Below, in pieces: positions 1 to 8,271 of a stretch of DNA of 64,000 nt. Origin of the DNA: CAVONV01 sp963697355 (GTDB lineage: Bacteria; Acidobacteriota; Vicinamibacteria; Marinacidobacterales; DATDRI01); the NCBI GenBank assembly GCA_963697355.1, contig CAVONV010000004.1, positions 248,001 through 312,000 of the forward strand, read 5' to 3'. Every line of letters begins with the position of its first letter. The stretch's first letter is position 1. Below the pieces are notes generated by a model. The model saw only the letters and a program-made list of their open reading frames with translations, ran no database searches and was not told the DNA's origin. A program made the position numbers and the translations under genes.

Positions 1-1082
1 AGCTCGAGAACGTGAATTTTCTGGCGCTGCAGGGGACTTATGACAGCGACGAGTCCAGTTTTCACGGCATGCGGCAGTACGCCCGGATCGCTTCTACGGA
101 TGACAACTACCGATTCAAGGCGGGCCTATTGATCCACCGAGCCAATCACGGACAATTCAACACGGGCTGGGGACGCTACGACTCCGGCCCACCCGGGAAG
201 TGGCTATTGAACGTTGCCCCCCTGATCTCAGGGGAAGATCAAAGGCAAATCGCCAAGGTCTATATCTCCGCCTTTTTGGAAGCAACACTTCACGACAAAC
301 GAGAGTATTTGCCGGTCTTTCGGGATTACCGGAACGCGGGAGAGTGGTTGCCCGAAGGTTCCTATATTAGTCGTTTCCAGGACTCGACTTTTCGACCGAT
401 GGCCGACTTTGAAGAAGACCTTGATGTGAGCACTGCATCACTAGAAGGCGGTGTCATAGAAATGGAGAATCTGGTCGTCTGGCGAGAGCGGGACCTTCCG
501 TTCCGCGACAAGAGTCTGCAGCGCAACAACGCGGTTTATTTGGGTTGGAAGCAGGGGAACGGCGATGAAGAATCCGCTTCGCCGAGCTATGGCATCCATC
601 TGCCTGAGCACTTTGCGCAGGAGGCCCATCTCCAACCCGAGACCGTCCTGAGCTTTGCCCTGGCCCACGCAGACGAAAGCGCAAAGCGACCGGGAGAAAA
701 GAGCACCAAGGGCCGAAAAGAAGAGTCATCTCCAAGGATCGTCGAGCCGATTGACTTGACGCTGGAGCTCGTCGACGTTCACGGAAACGTTGCTCGTTGT
801 CCCTTGAGTCGAGTGGCGCCCATCCCGACCCCGTTGCGCGTGCAATTCCTCAAGCTTCGCAAGACCAATCGCGAGGGGTATGGCGCTGCTTGGGAGCCCG
901 CGCTCCAGACTTACGAAGTGCCGCTCGCAGTCTTCAGCGAGTTGAGCCCTCAGATCGATTTGTCGAGTCTTCGGACCATTCGGTGGCGATTTGATAGGAG
1001 CCCCACGGGCGTCATCATCCTCGACGACGTCGGATTTTTGGTGACAGTCACCACTGCAAGTCCTTCCGACAGTAAGTCTTAG
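1..1082 (+). CDS. alpha/beta hydrolase with C-terminal beta-sandwich domain, 5' partial
   Basis: The reading frame is open from the window edge, so the true start lies upstream; the first in-window start codon is a GTG at 12 with no ribosome site, and I treat the gene as truncated by the window. The visible part begins in the last third of an alpha/beta-hydrolase fold: the TYDSDESSFHG segment fits the acid residue loop and LIHRANHGQFN the catalytic His loop. After about residue 240 a beta-rich region follows (IDLTLELVDVHGN to IILDDVGFL) resembling carbohydrate-binding-like sandwiches in large secreted hydrolases. The nucleophile Ser and any signal peptide would lie outside the window. Substrate unknown. 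The last codons contain one copy of a 15-bp palindrome that recurs 45 bp downstream. Confidence 0.6.
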   Translation, partial: LENVNFLALQGTYDSDESSFHGMRQYARIASTDDNYRFKAGLLIHRANHGQFNTGWGRYDSGPPGKWLLNVAPLISGEDQRQIAKVYISAFLEATLHDKREYLPVFRDYRNAGEWLPEGSYISRFQDSTFRPMADFEEDLDVSTASLEGGVIEMENLVVWRERDLPFRDKSLQRNNAVYLGWKQGNGDEESASPSYGIHLPEHFAQEAHLQPETVLSFALAHADESAKRPGEKSTKGRKEESSPRIVEPIDLTLELVDVHGNVARCPLSRVAPIPTPLRVQFLKLRKTNREGYGAAWEPALQTYEVPLAVFSELSPQIDLSSLRTIRWRFDRSPTGVIILDDVGFLVTVTTASPSDSKS

Positions 1083-1099
1083 GTGGTGACTGTCACCAC
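1039..1099. repeat. pair of near-identical GGTGAC palindromes
   Basis: Two perfect odd palindromes lie 45 bp apart: tggtgacagtcacca at 1039-1053, inside the end of the hydrolase gene, and tggtgactgtcacca at 1084-1098, just after its stop codon. They differ only in the central base, so each is the reverse complement of the other, and the second extends to 17 bp (1083-1099). They could be operator half-sites, a transcription-stopping hairpin, or REP-like repeats. There is no T-run, so an ordinary intrinsic terminator is not favoured. Confidence 0.6.
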
Positions 1100-1102
1100 T
1101 AA

Positions 1103-1271
1103 GTGCCCTGGTTCATAATTACGGTCACGTATCGAGAACGTCGAGGCGCCCGGCTGGCAAGGCGCGAGGAGTGAGTAATATCAAGATATATGACCGACGA
1201 GCAACGCAGCCAGACGGGATGATCGGCGTTCGAATGTGACCGTAATTATGAATCGGGGTCTTGTGCCCTGG
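1103..1271. mobile_element. MITE-like insertion with terminal inverted repeats and 9-bp direct repeats
   Basis: A perfect 17-bp inverted repeat, ttcataattacggtcac at 1112-1128 and its reverse complement at 1236-1252, encloses about 107 bp that can itself fold imperfectly around an AT-rich centre (tatcaagatata). The element is flanked by the 9-bp direct repeat gtgccctgg at 1103-1111 and 1263-1271, as expected of a target-site duplication. It encodes no transposase, so it would be non-autonomous. It lies at the 3' end of the minus-strand membrane protein gene. Removing the element with one copy of the direct repeat restores an in-frame TAG directly after that protein's Gln-Gly-Thr. The right direct repeat is 10 bp away from the inverted repeat, so the exact ends are uncertain. 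Confidence 0.6.
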
Positions 1272-1732
1272 CCGGCTCGGAAAGCACCCATAAGAATCAC
1301 AATGCCGACCGCCACCAGAATGAGCGGCCAGTTGTCGAACAGTAAATCGATGATCCTTTGGGTGCGGGGTAAGCCGAGCAAAACTAAGATACCGCCCGGG
1401 ATCAGTGGCCACCAATGGCTTTCCCGTTGGGTGATCCAGGCAATGATGAAGATAGAGATGAATCCGAGTCCCAAGCCCCAAAGGGTTGGTTGACCATAGT
1501 CGTACCGCGTTTGGCTGACGACGGTCCCCGTTCCGAGGCCCAACATGATGCACGCAGGGACGAGAAGTCCATACTCACGCTTGTAGAAGTAATACGCGAG
1601 AAACGCTCCACCGATGATCAGTAGTACAGCGGCGGAATCGATGCCTACACTCCTCTCGAGGAGGTAGAGGATCCCGCCTAACACGATCAGGGTCAATCCG
1701 GCGGCTATTCGACGCTTTTGTTCTGCTACCAT
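1181..1732 (-). CDS. small multi-pass membrane protein (LiaI/LiaF-like transmembrane region)
   Basis: The protein of 183 residues has a short basic start (MVAEQKRR) and about five to six hydrophobic helices, for example LTLIVLGGILYLLE and GLGFISIFIIAWIT. The spacing of short helices with Gly-rich turns resembles the LiaI/LiaF/DUF5668 transmembrane region. The longer in-frame extension upstream to 1990 was rejected because it has no hydrophobic or conserved character and overlaps the divergent gene. The last 26 or so residues are encoded by the MITE-like insertion and are unlike the rest; the ancestral protein probably ended at ...RAGQGT. Function unknown. Confidence 0.6.
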   Translation of the reverse strand: MVAEQKRRIAAGLTLIVLGGILYLLERSVGIDSAAVLLIIGGAFLAYYFYKREYGLLVPACIMLGLGTGTVVSQTRYDYGQPTLWGLGLGFISIFIIAWITQRESHWWPLIPGGILVLLGLPRTQRIIDLLFDNWPLILVAVGIVILMGAFRAGQGTRPRFIITVTFERRSSRLAALLVGHIS

Positions 1733-1819
1733 GCGTCCAAGAATAGAATGGTTTATACTTCTCTTACAACCTAAATTGTCCGCTTCCATTGTGCTGTTGA
1801 GGATAGAGGTGCGCACCCC

Positions 1820-3382
1820 ATGAAGAACGGTCGTTTGGAAAAAGCAGCGTTTTTGTCGCTGGTGATCATGGTAACGGCAGGACTGACATCCTGCGGTTCC
1901 AAGCAAGCCGTCACACAGTCGCCAGTGCCACCCATGGCCGGCAAGCCCGCTCAGCAAAGCGTACCTCCTGTCGAAAATGAGGTCTCTCAAACTCTGGAGA
2001 CGGCAAGGTCAGAAGAGCTCTACGCTCGACTCGTTGAGGATCTCGAAAATTACGAGGAAACCCTCGAGCTCTTGGGGGCGGGAGAGGATGTCGGTGAGGA
2101 CATTTTCCAGTCTATGGCAGCCCGGATTAGAGGTGGCGCTAGGGAGTGTTTCGAAATCGAGGGCTGTGATACGGGCCGTTTCCTGGAAGCTCAGGACAGA
2201 CTATTCGACGAGCAGACCCGACTGTTGATGGATCAAGCCTCCCGAATCGATCGACTCAGCCGTCCGCCCGAAGACGAGATGGAGGACATTGAAGAGGACA
2301 TCGAAAGGGAGCAGGGAACCTCGCCCTTTGTATCGGCTATGCCGGATTTGGGCGAGAGCGTTTCTCTTCTCCGTGGCACCGATCTCAATGAGATCATCGA
2401 GCTCAACGGACCGGTCAAAGCGGCGCTCGACGATTGGTTGACCTGGCTACGGCCCGAGCTCATGGAGTCCTACGAGAACTACCAGTACCTTCGTAGCAAG
2501 ATGGCTCCCATCTACGAAGAAGCCGGGCTTCCGGAAGCGCTTTTGTTCGCGATCATGTCCGCCGAAACATTTGGAAAAGTCCATTCGTATTCGCGGGCCG
2601 GGGCTGTGGGGCCGCTCCAGTTCATTCGGCGCACCGGCCAAGTTTACGGGCTCAAGGTCGTCGATGGTTTCGACATGCGTCTCGATCCCGAAGCTGCCAC
2701 CAGAGCTAATGTGGCTTACTTCAATGACCGGTTCAAGGAGTTGAACAACGATTTACCGATGGCGATCGCCGCCTACAACGGTGGCGAGAATCGCATGCGC
2801 CGCTACCACCGACAGTACAAAGGTGCCAGCGTTTTCGATAACCGCATTTACTATCGAATTCCGAGAGAAACACGCGAGTATGTCCCTCGGGTGCTGGCCG
2901 CCGCGTGGCTCTTCCTGCACCCGGAAGACTACAACCTGGAGTGGCCGGTTTTCGAGACCGAGAAGGTGGAGCTCACGGTCCAAAAAGACATTTCCCTTGG
3001 TGAATTGACGATTTGCCTGGGGCAGGAAGACAACAGCAAAGGTTGGTTTCGCACTCTGCGCAATCTCAACCCTCGTATCGATCCTGGTGAGCGCGTCAAG
3101 GCAGGCCAGGTCATCGAGATCCCTGCTGCCTTGGTCCCTCTGTATGAACGCCAGTGTCTCGAAGGGGACTTGATCGTGACTGCCCAGGCCTTACACGACG
3201 CCAACTATCCCTATGGTGAGATGATCTCCTATGTGGTTCAGCCCGGCGATACGGTAGGGCGTATTGCGTCCCGGCATCGATGTGTCACGACCCGGGAGCT
3301 GGCTGCCATCAACAATATTAGGGCGCCGAGTTACATCATCCGAGTCGGACAACGACTAAGGATCCCCAACTGCGGATATTAG
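1820..3382 (+). CDS. membrane-bound lytic murein transglycosylase, MltD-like lipoprotein
   Basis: This 520-residue protein should cleave peptidoglycan glycan strands in the periplasm, forming 1,6-anhydro-muramyl ends. A lipoprotein signal is seen at residues 1-25 (hydrophobic stretch, then LTSC with Cys25 as lipid site). An acidic linker of about 200 residues is followed by an SLT goose-lysozyme-type domain from about 225 to 345, with the catalytic Glu in SAET (Glu249), the GAVGPLQF motif and AAYNGGENR. One LysM domain lies at about 468-520 (YVVQPGDT ... VGQRLRIP), and the region at about 385-435 could hold a weaker second one. The order SLT then LysM matches MltD. It is divergent from the small membrane protein, with 87 bp between the two start codons. 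Confidence 0.88.
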   Translation: MKNGRLEKAAFLSLVIMVTAGLTSCGSKQAVTQSPVPPMAGKPAQQSVPPVENEVSQTLETARSEELYARLVEDLENYEETLELLGAGEDVGEDIFQSMAARIRGGARECFEIEGCDTGRFLEAQDRLFDEQTRLLMDQASRIDRLSRPPEDEMEDIEEDIEREQGTSPFVSAMPDLGESVSLLRGTDLNEIIELNGPVKAALDDWLTWLRPELMESYENYQYLRSKMAPIYEEAGLPEALLFAIMSAETFGKVHSYSRAGAVGPLQFIRRTGQVYGLKVVDGFDMRLDPEAATRANVAYFNDRFKELNNDLPMAIAAYNGGENRMRRYHRQYKGASVFDNRIYYRIPRETREYVPRVLAAAWLFLHPEDYNLEWPVFETEKVELTVQKDISLGELTICLGQEDNSKGWFRTLRNLNPRIDPGERVKAGQVIEIPAALVPLYERQCLEGDLIVTAQALHDANYPYGEMISYVVQPGDTVGRIASRHRCVTTRELAAINNIRAPSYIIRVGQRLRIPNCGY

Positions 3383-3502
3383 AAGCGGACCGTCCGCAAC
3401 GTCCCGCACTTGCTCCTGAGTGCGATTTGGCCAAGAATCTCTCTGGCCATGGTGTGATCGCGCTTTGACATTTCCGCGCTCCATGTCGAAAGACCACGAA
3501 CT

Positions 3503-5578
3503 ATGACGAAATTCTCGCAGGCCGACTATTCGGGCGCGCGCCCGCTGGGCGAGCTCAATCCCGAACGAGACCCCCCACTCGACTTCCCCGACGCCGAATT
3601 CGGTGAGCTGACCGATGCGGACTACCGCACCATTGGCTTTATGTCGGGGCTAGAAGTTCATCAGCAGCTTCTCACTCCAACCAAACTCTTTTGTCGATGT
3701 CCGGCCGGGCGCAGGGTGACGCGATACCACGCCGAGGTGTTGAGGCATATGCGTCCCACGCTGAGTGAGCTGGGTGAGTACGACGGCACCGCCTTGATGG
3801 AGTTCAAGACGCGCAAAGAGATCGTCTATCAACTCGAACGTGGGACCGTCTGTACCTACGAAATGGACGATACCCCACCTTTCGAGATCGACGAGGAAGC
3901 GGTTCGGATTGCGGTCGAGATCGCGACTCTTTTCAATTTGAACCTCGTATCCGAGCTCCACGTTATGCGCAAACAATACCTCGACGGTTCGATCCCCACT
4001 GGCTTTCAAAGGACCGCCATGCTGGGGCTCAAGGGCGCGATCCCTTTCGTCGTGCCGGAGCTTGGCCTCGATCGCGAGTTGCGCATTCGTCAGTTGTCGC
4101 TCGAGGAGGATTCCTGTCGAGAGATGTCGGATTTCGGTCATCGGATCACGTTTCGGACGGATCGCCTCGGAACGCCGCTGACAGAGACCGTGACCGAGCC
4201 CGACCTCGGAACGCCGTTCGAGCTCCAAGCCGGAGGGCAACTACTGGCGTACGTCGTTCAGGCCACGGGCAAGGTGCGCCGGGGAGCCGGGGCGGCCCGA
4301 CAGGACGTCAACGTTTCCGTTGCTGGCGGGCGTCGTGTCGAGCTCAAGGGGGTCGACCAACACCGAGGTCTTCCGCGTCTCGTCCACATCGAGGCCTTTC
4401 GCCAGCTCAATTTACTCCGAATCAAGGCGGAGCTCGAAAAAAGAGGTGTGACCGCGGATCTGCTTCAGTTGCCGGATGAAGGCTTACCCTGGGAGTCATC
4501 GGAGCACGCCGCCGATGCCTGCCGATTGCTGAAGTACTGTGATTATGCCCCCCTTCGGGACGCCCTCGGTCGTGATGAAAAGGTGATTGCCGTACGATTG
4601 AGGGGGTTCGGAGGTCTCTTGTCTCATCGCACACAGCTGGGTGCGACCTTCGCCGGGGAATTTTACGATCGGGTCCGTGTCATCGCCTGTCCCGAGCATC
4701 GCCCCTTCTCCATCCACTCCGACCTTCGTGACTACGGTTTGAGTCCCCGACAATGGCGCAACCTGGAGAAACGATTGAAGGCGGAGACCGGTGACGCCGT
4801 CATCGTGTTGTGGGCCCCGGAACAAGATGCCGCCACCGCGGTGCGCGAAATCTTCATCCGAGCCCGCGAAGCTCTGGAAGGTGTGCCCGCCGAAACCCGG
4901 CAGGCTTTCAGTGACGGTACGAGTGGCTTCGAGCGCATCTTGCCGGGGCCGGATCGCATGTATCCCGATACCGACACACCGCCTGTACCGATAGCCGATC
5001 GGATCGTGGCAGAGATTCAATCGAACCTTCCCGAGACACCTTGGGCCCGCCGCCAACGCTATGAAGCGATGGGGCTCGACACTCCGAGCGCCTGGCGCAT
5101 GTCCCGGGCACCTTGGGCCTCTTTCTTCGATGCCCTGGAGCCCAAACGACCGGAAACGACGAGACGACTGGCGGCGGCGTTGGAGAAACGGCTTCCGTAT
5201 CATTTCCGACGGAGTGGTTTGCAAAAACTTCCTGATGCGGAGCGGATCCAACCCATGGTGGATGCCGTCGATGCCGGCGCGATTCGGCCCGAAGCCATGG
5301 AGCGGATACTGGACCAACTCCTCGTGGGCTATCCGGGCTCGCCAAAGGATGTTCTCGAATCCTTCCGGCCGCGACCGGGAGACCAAGAAGAGCTCGACAA
5401 GAAGGTGGCGGATGTCTCGAAGCGTGCGTATTGTGTGGCGGGAAAACCTCCCGACACCGCAATGCGATGGGCGATGGGTGAAATAATGCCTTCCTTTCTA
5501 GGGCGATTGGAACCCCGATGGGTCGAAACGCTGCTGTCGAAGATCCTCAGCGCTGCGGTGCCGGAGACGGAACAATGA
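3503..5578 (+). CDS. gatE: Glu-tRNA(Gln) amidotransferase subunit E (archaeal type)
   Basis: GatE binds Glu-tRNA(Gln), phosphorylates the glutamyl group and amidates it with ammonia delivered by GatD, giving Gln-tRNA(Gln). The 691 residues show the cradle domain shared with GatB (GLEVHQQL near residue 50, then KLFCRCP; LDGSIPTGFQRT; LSLEEDSCRE), an inserted AspRS-like domain at about 330-475, and a C-terminal helical/tail region. The insert is the feature that separates GatE from GatB. The length slightly exceeds the usual archaeal 620-650. The stop codon overlaps the gatD start (ATGA), so the two subunits are probably translationally coupled. The GatDE enzyme is known as the archaeal route; finding the pair among otherwise bacterial genes is unusual. 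Confidence 0.88.
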   Translation: MTKFSQADYSGARPLGELNPERDPPLDFPDAEFGELTDADYRTIGFMSGLEVHQQLLTPTKLFCRCPAGRRVTRYHAEVLRHMRPTLSELGEYDGTALMEFKTRKEIVYQLERGTVCTYEMDDTPPFEIDEEAVRIAVEIATLFNLNLVSELHVMRKQYLDGSIPTGFQRTAMLGLKGAIPFVVPELGLDRELRIRQLSLEEDSCREMSDFGHRITFRTDRLGTPLTETVTEPDLGTPFELQAGGQLLAYVVQATGKVRRGAGAARQDVNVSVAGGRRVELKGVDQHRGLPRLVHIEAFRQLNLLRIKAELEKRGVTADLLQLPDEGLPWESSEHAADACRLLKYCDYAPLRDALGRDEKVIAVRLRGFGGLLSHRTQLGATFAGEFYDRVRVIACPEHRPFSIHSDLRDYGLSPRQWRNLEKRLKAETGDAVIVLWAPEQDAATAVREIFIRAREALEGVPAETRQAFSDGTSGFERILPGPDRMYPDTDTPPVPIADRIVAEIQSNLPETPWARRQRYEAMGLDTPSAWRMSRAPWASFFDALEPKRPETTRRLAAALEKRLPYHFRRSGLQKLPDAERIQPMVDAVDAGAIRPEAMERILDQLLVGYPGSPKDVLESFRPRPGDQEELDKKVADVSKRAYCVAGKPPDTAMRWAMGEIMPSFLGRLEPRWVETLLSKILSAAVPETEQ

Positions 5579-6972
5579 CCGCCGCTGGCGACGACCGCTT
5601 CAAGGGCTATCGCGATCCTTGTCTTTCGCTCATGAAACGATTCGGCATCACCGTGTGGTGCGAAGTCGAGATGGAGACGTCTCGAGGTCGGTTCGAGGGT
5701 CTCATTCTACCGCGATCGGAAACCGCCGATGCGGACCACCTCGTCCTCAAGTTGGAGAGTGGTTACAACATCGGGGTCCGACACGACACCGTTCATTCGA
5801 TTGAAAAGGTCGGTTACAGAGAAGCGCACTACAAGATCCCGGAACAGGAGTTTCCCACTCGTCCCGGCAATCCTAACGTGAAGCTCTTTGGCACGGGGGG
5901 AACGATTGCCTCACGTTTGGATTATCGGACCGGCGCCGTTATCCCCGCCTTCAGCCCCGGCGAGCTTTACGGTTCCGTGCCCGAGCTGGCGGAGATCTGC
6001 AACCTGGAGACGGAGAAGCTCTTCGGCGTCTTTTCGGAGAACATGGCGCCCGAGCACTATTTGATCCTGGCTGAAAAGGTCGCTGAGGCCATCCGAGAAG
6101 GCTACGATGGGGTTGTTGTCGGTCACGGCACCGACACCATGCATCACACTGCCGCGGCCATGAGTTTCATGCTACAACGGCCACCGGTGCCCATCGTCAT
6201 GGTGGGGAGCCAACGTTCTTCGGATCGTCCGTCCTCGGATGCCGCGCAGAACCTGATCAACGCCGCTTGGACCGCTGGACATGGCCCCATTGCGGAAGTC
6301 ATGGTCTGCATGTTCGGACCGACATCCGATCGCTACAATCTGTTACACCGCGGGACGCGGGTGAGAAAAATGCATAGCTCCTACCGGAGCACCTTCCGCA
6401 CTTTGGGGGACATTCCTCTGGCTATGGTGGAACGAGGGAAGTTCACGCCCCTCAAGGAAGATTTTGCCTCACGTCGCAAGGACCGGGATGTCGAGCTCCA
6501 AGCTGTTTTCAACGAACGGGTCACGCTGATTGGTTTCTATCCTGGAATGCACCCTGACATCATCGATGCCCTCGTGGAGAAAGGCTACAAGGGTGTCATC
6601 ATTGCGGGCACCGGACTCGGCCATGTCAACAAGAAAATCTACAGCGCGCTCGAGCGCGCCCGTAGCGCGGGTGTGCAGATGTACATGACGCTTCAAACGC
6701 TTTGGGGTTTCGTCCAGATGCATGTCTACGAAACAGGCAGAGAGATCCTCGAGCTTGGAGTGGTTCCTCTCGCGAACATGCTCCCCGAGGTGGCTTTCGT
6801 CAAGCTCGGCTGGGCCATGGGAGTCCATCCGGATGAGCCTGAAAAAGTGCGGCAGCTCATGACCACTTCCGTCGCGGGAGAAATCACGGAACGCGAGCCG
6901 CACGACGGGTACCTCGTCTTTCAAGGTGGCGTCCCCGAAATCCAAGAGTTCCTCCGAACCGCATGGCGATAA
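5575..6972 (+). CDS. gatD: Glu-tRNA(Gln) amidotransferase subunit D (asparaginase-like glutaminase)
   Basis: GatD hydrolyses glutamine and channels ammonia to GatE. I chose the ATG at 5575, which overlaps the gatE stop as ATGA, over the earlier in-frame ATG at 5518; this gives 465 residues, near the archaeal length. An N-terminal SH3-like domain of about 80 residues (VWCEVEMETSRGRFEG ...) precedes an L-asparaginase fold carrying FGTGGTIAS (Thr110) and VVGHGTDTMHHTAAAM (Thr186-Asp187). The N-terminal domain and the adjacent gatE distinguish it from plain asparaginase. Together they form a complete GatDE enzyme. Confidence 0.9.
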   Translation: MTAAGDDRFKGYRDPCLSLMKRFGITVWCEVEMETSRGRFEGLILPRSETADADHLVLKLESGYNIGVRHDTVHSIEKVGYREAHYKIPEQEFPTRPGNPNVKLFGTGGTIASRLDYRTGAVIPAFSPGELYGSVPELAEICNLETEKLFGVFSENMAPEHYLILAEKVAEAIREGYDGVVVGHGTDTMHHTAAAMSFMLQRPPVPIVMVGSQRSSDRPSSDAAQNLINAAWTAGHGPIAEVMVCMFGPTSDRYNLLHRGTRVRKMHSSYRSTFRTLGDIPLAMVERGKFTPLKEDFASRRKDRDVELQAVFNERVTLIGFYPGMHPDIIDALVEKGYKGVIIAGTGLGHVNKKIYSALERARSAGVQMYMTLQTLWGFVQMHVYETGREILELGVVPLANMLPEVAFVKLGWAMGVHPDEPEKVRQLMTTSVAGEITEREPHDGYLVFQGGVPEIQEFLRTAWR

Positions 6973-6996
6973 TGGAGAATTCTAAGGTGAATCAAG

Positions 6997-8265
6997 ATGG
7001 ATGATCAGAAGACCGAGCCGATTGAGCCTACGGGCTTCGACCCTTCCTCGGCGCTTTATCGCTTTCTCATCCTCATCTTCGTCAGCGTCATGATGGTGGG
7101 CAACTACTTCGCCTACGACAGCATCGGAGCTTTGGCCCCCTTCATCATGGAGGGCATGCAGATCGACCGTGAAGCGATCGGCATGATGTACAGCTTTTAC
7201 AGCTGGCCGAACCTGTTCATGGTTTTCGTGGGTGGGGTCCTCATCGACCGTTTTGGGACACGCTTCATGAGCTTGGTGTTCTCGTCTCTTATCGTCGTCG
7301 GGGCCGCGATGGTTGCCGGAGCGCCGACGTTCTGGATGATGATCGCAGGTCGGACGGTCTTCGGGATCGGTGCTGAATCATTGGTCGTTTGTCAAAGCGC
7401 GATTCTAGCGAAATGGTTCAAGGGGAAGGAGCTGGCTTTGGCATTTGGCTTGGCGCTGACCTTCATGAGGATTGGGACACTTTTCAGCTTCAACACCGAA
7501 GCATGGATCGCCGAGACCTACGGCAGTTGGCGCCTCGCACTCTGGGTGGCGGTTTGGCTGTGTGTCGCCTCTTTGTTGGCCAACGTCGTCTACGTCGTCT
7601 TGGAGAGGAGGGCGGAAGGTCGAGTCAAGCTCGCCGAGGCTCCCGCCGGAGACAAGATCGTTGCTTCGGATATCAAGCGGTTCAATCTGTCCTTCTGGTA
7701 CATCACCGCCCTTTGCGTCACTTTCTATTCGGCCATCTTCCCGTTTACCGCTTTTTCCACGGACTTCTTCGTCGAGAAATGGGGTGTTTCGGTCATCTCC
7801 GGAGGGCGTCTGTCGAGCATCATCATTTTTGCCTCAATGATACTTGCGCCGATCCTGGGTCGGGTGGTGGACAAAACCGGCCGTCGCGCCACCATAATGC
7901 TCGTTGGAGCACTCATGCTCATACCTTGCCACTTGGCCATGGGGCTCACCCATATCAATCCCATACTCCCAATGGCTTTGCTGGGCTTCGCTTTCTCTCT
8001 CGTACCGGCAGCCCTGTGGCCGGCGGTCCCGCTTCTGGTCGAAGAGAAGTCTGTGGGTACGGCTTTCGGTCTGATGACAATGGTTCAGAATCTCGGTCTG
8101 GCGGCATTCCCTTGGATCATCGGCTCGCTTCGTGACGCGACCGGGGGCTACACAGCAGGAATGGTCGTCTTTGCCAGCTTGGGAGTGGTCGGTGCCGTCT
8201 TCGCACTCTTGCTCAAGCAGGCGGATCGAAGGGCCGGCGGCGTGCTCGAGAAAGTGGAAGCGTAA
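6997..8265 (+). CDS. MFS transporter
   Basis: The 422-residue protein has about 12 hydrophobic helices in two halves, separated by a central loop near residues 200-225 (RRAEGRVKLAEAPAGDK). The loop between helices 2 and 3 carries the MFS signature (GGVLIDRFGTR), and the second half repeats it as GRVVDKTGRR. It belongs in the inner membrane as a proton-coupled or facilitative carrier. The substrate cannot be read from the sequence; the fold resembles the nitrate/oxalate-formate-like MFS groups. It follows gatD by 24 bp on the same strand and may be cotranscribed. Confidence 0.85.
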   Translation: MDDQKTEPIEPTGFDPSSALYRFLILIFVSVMMVGNYFAYDSIGALAPFIMEGMQIDREAIGMMYSFYSWPNLFMVFVGGVLIDRFGTRFMSLVFSSLIVVGAAMVAGAPTFWMMIAGRTVFGIGAESLVVCQSAILAKWFKGKELALAFGLALTFMRIGTLFSFNTEAWIAETYGSWRLALWVAVWLCVASLLANVVYVVLERRAEGRVKLAEAPAGDKIVASDIKRFNLSFWYITALCVTFYSAIFPFTAFSTDFFVEKWGVSVISGGRLSSIIIFASMILAPILGRVVDKTGRRATIMLVGALMLIPCHLAMGLTHINPILPMALLGFAFSLVPAALWPAVPLLVEEKSVGTAFGLMTMVQNLGLAAFPWIIGSLRDATGGYTAGMVVFASLGVVGAVFALLLKQADRRAGGVLEKVEA

Positions 8266-8271
8266 CGGAGT

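Noticed and set aside
4496..5386. 296-codon minus-strand open frame
   Set aside because: Antisense to gatE, whose conserved sequence explains the region.
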